64,000 nucleotides of DNA from Bacteroidales bacterium (GTDB lineage: Bacteria > Bacteroidota > Bacteroidia > Bacteroidales > Paludibacteraceae). Positions 57,305 to 64,000 of this stretch are shown piece by piece. The position numbers were made by a program, and so were the translations under genes. The stretch's first letter is position 1; every line of letters starts with the position of its first letter. The notes under the pieces are model-generated. The model worked only from the letters and a program-made list of their open reading frames with translations, was not told the origin of the DNA and searched no databases. The stretch spans positions 43,151 to 107,150 of the forward strand of contig JAAYQF010000093.1 of the NCBI GenBank assembly GCA_012519425.1, in the 5' to 3' direction.

Positions 57305-60300
57305 ATGAAACCAAAAAACCACAATCTCAAACTTTTATGCCTATCGCTCCTGATGATGTTAGGAGCCGGCAACTTGCATGCAGTCGATTACCTCTGCTTT
57401 ACCGCCGGAGAAGCGAATTCTTCCGTAAAGCTAAATAAAAACGGAAATGTCACCGCCACTATCCAAACCAGTACGGACGGTACTACCTGGACAAACTACA
57501 CGTTTAATACAAATATTCCTCTCGCGGTAAATGAGAAAGTTTATTTTAAGGGTAATTACAAAGGAACGGGAACCGATGATTATGCTTCGTTTGTAATGAC
57601 GGGTAAAATAAGTGCCTCGGGCAATCTGATGACACTTACTAACGGCGACAGCCCAACCACTACCTTAGCGGGCAAAAACTATTGTTTCTACAAGCTATTT
57701 GACGGCTGCACAAGCTTGACGGCAGCGCCTGAGCTTCCTGCCAAGACTTTGTCAAATTACTGCTATTACAGCATGTTCTACGGCTGCACGGGTTTGACTC
57801 AGGCACCCGCTCTGCCTGCCAAGACGCTGTCCGAAGGATGCTATCGAGACATGTTCCACGGCTGCACAGGTTTAACGGAGGCTCCTGATTTGCCTGCCGT
57901 GACACTGGCTGACTACTGCTACCGGCAGATGTTCTACGGTTGTACCGGGCTGAATTACCTTAGGGTAAAGTTCACCTCATGGACCGGTGCCACCGATGCC
58001 ACTTTAGATTGGCTGGCGAATGTGTCGGCTACCGGTACATTTGTATGTCCTACGGAATTGGACACCTCTACCAGGAATGCTTCGCGCGTGCCATCAGCCT
58101 GGACAGTCAACGTCGATTACCTCTGCTTCACCGCCGTGGAAGCAGGCTCTGTAAAACTAACTAAAAAAGGAAATATCACTGCCACCATCCAAACCAGTAC
58201 GGACGGTACTAACTGGACAAACTACACCTTTGATACAAACATTCCTCTCGCGGTAGACGAGAAAGTTTATTTTAGGGGTAATTACGTAGGAACGGGACCC
58301 GATGATTATGCTTCGTTTAGAATGACAGGTAAAATAAGTGCATCCGGTAATATTATGACACTAACAGACGGCGATAATCCGGGTACTTCGTTGGCAGACA
58401 AAAACTATTGTTTCTACAAACTATTCGATCAATTCGACTACGATCTATGGGAGGGTAGTGACGTCTTGACTACCGCACCCGATCTGCCTGCGACGACTTT
58501 GGCTAACTATTGCTACGCTTCCATGTTCTTTGGCTCCACGGGTTTAACAGAGGCACCCGAACTACCTGCCATGACCATGTATGATTACTGCTACAACGCT
58601 ATGTTCGCTTTTTGCACGGGCTTGACAGAAACACCTGCGCTACCTGCTACGACTGTGGCTGAACACTGCTACGAATTTATGTTCTACGGCTGCACCTGTT
58701 TAACTATGGCTCCTGCCCAATTGCCTGCCGCCACGCTGGCAAGTGACTGCTACAACCACATGTTTGGCAGTACCAAGTTAGCAAGTGCGCCCGCTTTACC
58801 CGCCACGACGCTGGCTGAACGCTGCTACTACGGCATGTTTTACGATTGCAAAAATTTGACTGCAGTGCCTGCTCAGCTTCCTGCCTTGACCCTGGCACCG
58901 AACTGCTACGAAGCCATGTTCAACGACTGTACTAATTTGACAGAGGCTCCTGCTCTGCCTGCCACGACGCTGGCCAAAGTGTGTTACCGCCAGATGTTCC
59001 GGGGCTGCACAAGTTTAACGGAGGTTCCTGCCCAACTACCCGCCACCACACTGGTTGATTCCTGCTACCAGCAGATGTTTTTTGACTGCCAAAGTCTAAC
59101 AGAAGCGCCTGAGCTACATGCCACAACTTTTGCTAAAGAGTGCTGCAACGAGATGTTTTGGGGCTGCACCCAACTGGATTACCTTAAGGTACACTTTACC
59201 TCATGGGCAGATGATATCGATGCTACCTTGAACTGGATGGGAGGTCTATGGCTTACCGGCTCATTTGTATGTCCTGAGGACTTGGATACCTCTATCAGGG
59301 ACGATTCGCACGTACCGCAGGACTGGATTGTGGACACTGGAGCCATCGTTGATTATCTCTGCTTTACCGCCGGAGAAGCGAATTCTTCCGTGCAGCTAAA
59401 TAAACATGGGAATATTCCGGCCGGTATCCAGATCAGTATGGACGGTATCAAATGGACTCACTACTTTTTTGATATGAATATACCACTCGCCGAAATAGGC
59501 GATAAGGTCTATTTTAGGGGTCTTTATCAGGGGATGGGACCCGACGATTACGCTTCGTTTGTAATGACGGGTAAGATAGCTGCCTCGGGCAATATCATGT
59601 CACTTACCGACGGTGCCGCCCCGACCACTTCTTTGACAGGCAAAAACTATAGTTTTTACAAACTATTCGACGGCTGCACAAGCTTAACGGCGGCACCTCA
59701 ACTGCCTGCTACGACACTGGCACCAAGCTGCTACCGCAACGTGTTCACCGGTTGTACGGGTCTAACGGCGGCGCCTGCTCTACCTGCCATAAATCTGGCT
59801 GACTACTGCTACATGAATATGTTCCGTGACTGTACGGGCTTGACGACGGCACCTACACTACCTGCCACAAATCTGGCGCCGAGCTGCTACCGGCAGATGT
59901 TCCTCGGCTGTACAGGTCTAACGGCGGCGCCTGTGCTGCCCGCCACCACTCTGTTTGAGTTCTGCTACACAAATATGTTCAATAACTGTACGGGCTTGAC
60001 GACGGCGCCTACTCTACCTGCCACAACTATGGCACCGAACTGCTGCCGGCAGATGTTCTTCGGCTGTACGAGTCTAAAGGCGGCGCCTGCTCTATCTGCC
60101 ACAAATCTGGCTGACTACTGCTACATTTACATGTTCTATGGCTGCACGAGTTTGACTACGGCTCCTGCTCAACTTCCTGCCACAAATCTGGCTAACTACT
60201 GCTACACCGGCATGTTCCTCGGCTGCACGAGTTTGACTACGGCTCCTGCTCAACTTCCTGCCACAACGCTGGCTGAAAGCTGTTATGAAAACATGTTCGG

Positions 60301-60772
60301 TGGCTGCACCAAGTTGACGGCAGCTCCTGAACTTCCCGCCACGACTTTGACTAAATACTGCTATTTTGGCATGTTCCAAGGTTGCACCGATTTAACGACT
60401 GCACCGGAGTTACCTGCCACGACTTTGGTTGACTCCTGCTATTACGCTATGTTCCATGAATGTACCAGCCTGAATTACCTTAAGGTACACTTTACCTCAT
60501 GGGCAGATGCCATCGGCGCCACCTCACACTGGGTATGGAATGTATCGGCTACCGGCACATTTGTATGTCCCACGGACCTGGATACATCTATCAGGGGTGC
60601 TTGGTACGTACCGGAAGGCTGGACCGTCGATATTATTTCGGGAACTAACCCTGTGTTGGATAGCCGCTTCGACCCCAATGGTGTTATTCACAACATTTCA
60701 GGACAGCGGGTAGATGAGAACTACAAGGGTATCCTTATTCAAAATGGGAAAAAGTATCTTAGGAGGCACTAA
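57305..60772 (+). CDS. Secreted 26-residue-repeat protein, three modules
   Basis: 1155 aa. A signal peptide (about 1-26, ending GNLHA) is followed by three modules, each opening VDYLCFTA.E..SVKL.K.GN with a ~100-residue beta domain, then a repeat array, then a cap (YLKVHFTSWAD ... FVCPTDLDTSIR). I count 3, 9 and 10 repeats of about 26 residues with consensus GCTxLTxAPxLPATTLAxxCYxxMFx. This resembles BspA/DUF285-type 26-residue surface repeats (TIGR02167-like). The end, NGVIHNISGQRVDENYKGILIQNGKKYLRRH, looks like the short C-terminal anchor or sorting motif of Bacteroidales surface proteins. Adhesion is likely; no catalytic motif. The tandem paralog begins at 61404. Confidence 0.8.
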   Translation: MKPKNHNLKLLCLSLLMMLGAGNLHAVDYLCFTAGEANSSVKLNKNGNVTATIQTSTDGTTWTNYTFNTNIPLAVNEKVYFKGNYKGTGTDDYASFVMTGKISASGNLMTLTNGDSPTTTLAGKNYCFYKLFDGCTSLTAAPELPAKTLSNYCYYSMFYGCTGLTQAPALPAKTLSEGCYRDMFHGCTGLTEAPDLPAVTLADYCYRQMFYGCTGLNYLRVKFTSWTGATDATLDWLANVSATGTFVCPTELDTSTRNASRVPSAWTVNVDYLCFTAVEAGSVKLTKKGNITATIQTSTDGTNWTNYTFDTNIPLAVDEKVYFRGNYVGTGPDDYASFRMTGKISASGNIMTLTDGDNPGTSLADKNYCFYKLFDQFDYDLWEGSDVLTTAPDLPATTLANYCYASMFFGSTGLTEAPELPAMTMYDYCYNAMFAFCTGLTETPALPATTVAEHCYEFMFYGCTCLTMAPAQLPAATLASDCYNHMFGSTKLASAPALPATTLAERCYYGMFYDCKNLTAVPAQLPALTLAPNCYEAMFNDCTNLTEAPALPATTLAKVCYRQMFRGCTSLTEVPAQLPATTLVDSCYQQMFFDCQSLTEAPELHATTFAKECCNEMFWGCTQLDYLKVHFTSWADDIDATLNWMGGLWLTGSFVCPEDLDTSIRDDSHVPQDWIVDTGAIVDYLCFTAGEANSSVQLNKHGNIPAGIQISMDGIKWTHYFFDMNIPLAEIGDKVYFRGLYQGMGPDDYASFVMTGKIAASGNIMSLTDGAAPTTSLTGKNYSFYKLFDGCTSLTAAPQLPATTLAPSCYRNVFTGCTGLTAAPALPAINLADYCYMNMFRDCTGLTTAPTLPATNLAPSCYRQMFLGCTGLTAAPVLPATTLFEFCYTNMFNNCTGLTTAPTLPATTMAPNCCRQMFFGCTSLKAAPALSATNLADYCYIYMFYGCTSLTTAPAQLPATNLANYCYTGMFLGCTSLTTAPAQLPATTLAESCYENMFGGCTKLTAAPELPATTLTKYCYFGMFQGCTDLTTAPELPATTLVDSCYYAMFHECTSLNYLKVHFTSWADAIGATSHWVWNVSATGTFVCPTDLDTSIRGAWYVPEGWTVDIISGTNPVLDSRFDPNGVIHNISGQRVDENYKGILIQNGKKYLRRH

Positions 60773-61403
60773 GGGAGACAAAAAGAACAAAGAACAAAGA
60801 CAAAAGAGTAAAGACAAAAGACAAGGGTGGATAGTAGATAGTTTTGGAAGTTAGAGAAGTTAAGGAAGTTAAGGAAGTTAGTTTTAGTAGATAGTAGCTG
60901 GTAGTTAGTAGTTAGTAGATTTTGGAAGTTATTGAAGTTAAGGAAGTTAGGGAAGTTAGGGAAGTTAGTTTTAGTAGATAGTAGCTGGTAGTTAGTAGTT
61001 AGTAGATTTTGGAAGTTATTGAAGTTAAGGAAGTTAGGGAAGTTAATGCGTTCCGGGGTGCGGGGTCTGATTTGTTCATCGTTCTCCGTTCAACAATTAA
61101 ACGATTCAACAATTCAACACTACACATTACACATTAAACAATTTGTCTTTATTCTTTTGTCTTTGCTCTTTGCTCTTTGTTCTCAGTTAAACAGTTCAAC
61201 GATTAAACAATTAAACGATTAAACAAATAAATAATCATTAATCCCATAGTCCCAAAGTCCCCCTTCGGGGGGTTGGGGGGCTATAATTACTAATCAACCC
61301 ACAGCCCTGATCCTCTCTCTAATGAGGCTCCAAGCCCCCTTCGGGGGGTTGGGGGCTTTCTTTGGGGGATTTAGGGGGTTGGGGGCCACACAACAATCAC
61401 ATC
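60773..61403. repeat. Repeat-rich spacer between the two repeat-protein genes
   Basis: From 60843 to about 61044 lie direct repeats with an 87-bp period (first unit 78 bp, one 9-mer shorter), each built from GGAAGTTAR 9-mers and a TAGTAGATAGTAGCTGGTAG-type core. Around them are low-complexity runs: AGAACAAAGACAAAAGAGTAAAGAC at 60791-60819 is inverted at 61142-61169, and AACGATTAAAC-type 8-10-mers lie near 61090-61230. G-rich elements follow. No gene was seen. Confidence 0.75.
61343..61385 (+). repeat. Five G-tracts with quadruplex potential before the second repeat gene
   Basis: G6 at 61343-61348, then G5 at 61351-61355, 61364-61368, 61374-61378 and 61381-61385, with loops of 2, 8, 5 and 2 nt, ending 18 bp before the ATG at 61404. 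The pattern satisfies the usual G-quadruplex rule on the coding strand. Confidence 0.55.
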
Positions 61404-64000
61404 ATGAAACCAAAAAACCACAATCTCAAACTTTTATGCCTATCGCTCCTGATGATGTTAGGAGCCGGCAGCTTGTATGCAGTCGATTACCTCTGCTTTA
61501 CCGCCGGTGAAGCAAATTCTTCCGTACAGCTAAAGAAAAACGGAAATGTCACCGCCACTATCCAAACCAGTACGGACGGTACTAACTGGACAAACTACAC
61601 TTTTGATACAAACATTCCTCTCGCGGTAGGCGAGAAAGTTTATTTTAGGGGGAATTACGTAGGAACGGGACCCGATGATTATGCTTCGTTTAGAATGACA
61701 GGTAAAATAAGTGCATCCGGTAATATTATGACACTAACAGACGGCGATAATCCGGGTACTTCGTTAGCCGGCAAAAACTATTGTTTCTACAAACTATTCG
61801 AACTACTCGGCTACGAAGATCTATCCTACTATGATCAATACGGGGGCAATGATATTCTGACTACCGCACCCGAATTGCCTGCCACGACTTTAGCTGACTA
61901 TTGCTACAGCACTATGTTTGTTGGCTGCGCAGGTTTGACAGAGGCACCCGTACTACCTGCCATGACCCTGTCTGATTACTGCTACAACGGTATGTTCGCT
62001 TTCTGCTCGGGCTTGACAGAGGCACCTGCTTTGCCTGCTACGACTGTGGCTGAACACTGCTACGAATTTATGTTCTACGGCTGCACAAGTTTGACTACGG
62101 CTCCTGCCCAATTGCCTGCCGCCACGCTGGCAAATGACTGCTACAACCACATGTTTGGCAATACCAACTTGACAAGTGCACCGGAGCTACCTGCCGAGAA
62201 TCTGGCTGCCGGTTGCTACCACGGCATGTTCTACGATTGTGAAAATTTGACTAAAGCACCTGCTCTGCCTGCCACGACATTGGTTAATGACTGCTACTCC
62301 GATATGTTCGACCAATGCGCCAATTTGACGGATGCACCTGAACTGCCTGCCACGACACTGGCAACAAACTGCTACAAAGCAATGTTCCGAGGCTGCATCA
62401 AACTGAATTATCTTAAAGTAAACTTTACTTCATGGGCAGACGATATCCATGCTACACAAGAATGGTTGGGAAGTGTGTCTAACACCGGCACATTTGTATG
62501 TCCCGAAGGCTTGGATACCTCCATCAGAGACGAATCGCACGTACCGGCGGGATGGACTGTTAATTATACAGATCCGGGTCCCGATGTTGATTATCTCTGC
62601 TTTACTGCCGAAGAAGCAAATTCTTCCGTGAAGCTAAGTGTGACCGGAAGTATCACTGCCAATATCCAAACCAGTACGGACGGTACTACCTGGAATGACT
62701 ATGCGTTTGATACGAACATTGAACTCGCCGGAATAGGCGAAAAAGTCTATTTCAAGGGCGATTACCAAGGAACGGGACGCGACAATTACGCTTCGTTTGT
62801 AATGTCGGGTAAGATAAGTGCCTCCGGCAATGTGATGACACTTACCAACGGTGATGATCCGGGCACTTCTTTGGAAGGTAAAGACTTTTGTTTCTTCAGG
62901 CTATTCAATAATTGCACGAGCTTGACGGCGGCTCCTGAACTGCCTGCCACAACGCTGGCACCAAGCTGCTACCGCAACATGTTCACCGGCTGTACGGGTC
63001 TGACGGTGGCACCTGAGCTGCCTGCTAAGACTTTGGCTGACTACTGCTACATTTACATGTTCAATGGGTGCACGAGTCTGACGACGGCGCCGGAGTTACC
63101 TGCCACAACACTGTCTGCACTCTGCTACTACGGTATGTTCTATGGTTGCACAGGTCTAACAGCGGCTTCCGAGCTGCCTGCTACGACGCTGGCTTCAAGA
63201 TGCTACGAGTTTATGTTCTACGGCACGGGGTTGATCAATGCACCCGCTCTTCCTGCCACGACCCTGGCTGAACGTTGCTATTACGCCATGTTTGGTGGAT
63301 GCTCCGCTTTAAAAACGGCACCGGAATTATCCGCCACGACTTTGGTTAATTACTGTTATGAGTTCATGTTCTATGGCTGCCCGGATTTGACTGAGGCGCC
63401 TGCTCTGCCTGCCACGACTTTAACTGACAATTGCTACCGGGGCATGTTCTCCGGCTGCGCGAGTCTGACGGCGGCTCCTGAGCTTCCCGCTACGACCCTG
63501 ACACCGGGCTGCTACGCCGGCATGTTCCAATACTGTACGAAGTTGACGGCGGCGCCTGAGCTGCCTGCTACAACGCTGGCTGAAAACTGCTACGCCGGAA
63601 TGTTTTCGGAATGCACGAGCCTGGAGGCGGCGCCTGAGCTGCCTGCCACGACTTTAGCACCATACTGCTACTACTCCATGTTCAACGGCTGTACAGGTTT
63701 GACTAAGGCTCCTGCTCAACTTCCTGCCACAACCCTGACTGAAAACTGCTACGAGTTTATGTTCACCGGCTGCTCGGATTTGACAGAAGCACCTGCTCTG
63801 CCTGCCACAACTTTAGCTGCGGACTGCTACCGTATCATGTTCCACGGTTGCACAGGTCTGACTAATGCACCTGCTCTTCCAGCGACAACTCTGTCTGAAA
63901 GCTGTTATGACGGCATGTTCAGTGGCTGTACGAGTCTAACAGTGGCTCCTGAGCTTCCCGCTACAACGCTGGCACCTAACTGCTACTACGGCATGTTCCA
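61404..64000 (+). CDS. Second 26-residue-repeat protein, partial (3' end outside the window)
   Basis: The frame is open from the ATG at 61404 to the right edge (about 865 codons), so it is absent from the ORF track. The first ~100 residues (MKPKNHNLKLLCLSLLMMLG, then VDYLCFTAGEANSSVQLKK) are nearly identical to the gene at 57305. Module 1 has 7 repeats and a cap (YLKVNFTSWADDIHATQEW). Module 2 has at least 14 repeats and continues past the edge. Several repeats match module 2 of the first gene at DNA level (for example the TVAEHCYEFMFYGC unit), pointing to duplication and exchange between the copies. Surface adhesion is likely. Confidence 0.8.
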   Translation, partial: MKPKNHNLKLLCLSLLMMLGAGSLYAVDYLCFTAGEANSSVQLKKNGNVTATIQTSTDGTNWTNYTFDTNIPLAVGEKVYFRGNYVGTGPDDYASFRMTGKISASGNIMTLTDGDNPGTSLAGKNYCFYKLFELLGYEDLSYYDQYGGNDILTTAPELPATTLADYCYSTMFVGCAGLTEAPVLPAMTLSDYCYNGMFAFCSGLTEAPALPATTVAEHCYEFMFYGCTSLTTAPAQLPAATLANDCYNHMFGNTNLTSAPELPAENLAAGCYHGMFYDCENLTKAPALPATTLVNDCYSDMFDQCANLTDAPELPATTLATNCYKAMFRGCIKLNYLKVNFTSWADDIHATQEWLGSVSNTGTFVCPEGLDTSIRDESHVPAGWTVNYTDPGPDVDYLCFTAEEANSSVKLSVTGSITANIQTSTDGTTWNDYAFDTNIELAGIGEKVYFKGDYQGTGRDNYASFVMSGKISASGNVMTLTNGDDPGTSLEGKDFCFFRLFNNCTSLTAAPELPATTLAPSCYRNMFTGCTGLTVAPELPAKTLADYCYIYMFNGCTSLTTAPELPATTLSALCYYGMFYGCTGLTAASELPATTLASRCYEFMFYGTGLINAPALPATTLAERCYYAMFGGCSALKTAPELSATTLVNYCYEFMFYGCPDLTEAPALPATTLTDNCYRGMFSGCASLTAAPELPATTLTPGCYAGMFQYCTKLTAAPELPATTLAENCYAGMFSECTSLEAAPELPATTLAPYCYYSMFNGCTGLTKAPAQLPATTLTENCYEFMFTGCSDLTEAPALPATTLAADCYRIMFHGCTGLTNAPALPATTLSESCYDGMFSGCTSLTVAPELPATTLAPNCYYGMF

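Noticed and set aside
60092-60379. Minus-strand ORF across the repeat array
   Set aside because: Repetitive antisense translation of the 26-residue repeats; a by-product of their composition.
57690-60470. CRISPR-like regular repeats
   Set aside because: The ~78-bp periodicity is in frame and encodes 26-residue protein repeats; no identical short repeats with unique spacers.

Overview
The window looks like chromosomal DNA of a Bacteroidales-type bacterium. It has a SusC/SusD pair, a hybrid two-component system, promoters with the Bacteroidetes -7 box TAnnTTTG, and at least six secreted proteins ending in a type IX secretion (T9SS) C-terminal sorting domain. T9SS tails together with plant-glycan genes argue against gut Bacteroides and fit an environmental or fermentative lineage; the genus cannot be fixed from the sequence. 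No rRNA, tRNA, CRISPR array or transposase gene was seen.

Region 1 (1-25933) is an L-fucose and accessory-glycan module without SusC/D. At the left edge lie two tandem paralogous secreted zincin-like metalloproteins (the first cut by the window), then a large LamG/Ig-like adhesin. Next comes a T9SS-tailed GH29 fucosidase, then a minus-strand operon: aldo/keto reductase, zinc dehydrogenase, amidohydrolase (fuconolactonase-like), FucP-type symporter and a lipoprotein GH29. An AraC regulator sits upstream. Divergent from it are a RhaM-type mutarotase and two GH43 enzymes. A decayed metallophosphoesterase C-terminus follows the second GH43, and a T9SS-tailed BNR_4 propeller protein faces it. Together these would release L-fucose and arabinose or xylose, import fucose and oxidise it without phosphorylation. 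Four promoters here (LamG gene, T9SS GH29, dehydrogenase operon, mutarotase) carry the same kind of half-site (AACAAtAtCGAc) 24-25 bp upstream of the -7 box. Three of them carry it as a direct repeat with a 21-bp period. This is probably the operator of the local AraC protein.

Region 2 (26603-56673) is a polysaccharide utilisation locus built around a hybrid two-component sensor-regulator (34851-38909). One operon encodes a GH146-type beta-L-arabinofuranosidase, a secreted HExxH metalloprotein and an S9 peptidase. The other encodes GH27, SusC, SusD, a triple-DUF4859 lipoprotein, a DUF6055/DUF4859 metalloprotein, a CotH-kinase lipoprotein, GH43, GH127 and a T9SS-tailed endo-arabinanase-like GH43. 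Both operons start from promoters sharing a perfect 38-bp block and an upstream box at the same distance. Beta-L-arabinofuranosidases, alpha-arabinofuranosidases and several peptidases in one regulon suggest that the substrate is an arabinosylated plant wall glycoprotein (extensin or arabinogalactan protein) rather than arabinan alone. This is inference.

Region 3 (56674-64000) carries two tandem paralogous surface-type proteins made of 26-residue repeats (22 repeats in the first, at least 21 in the second, which runs off the right edge). The first has a strong promoter and a structured leader. Between them is a repeat-rich spacer with 9-mer and 87-bp direct repeats and G-rich hairpins.
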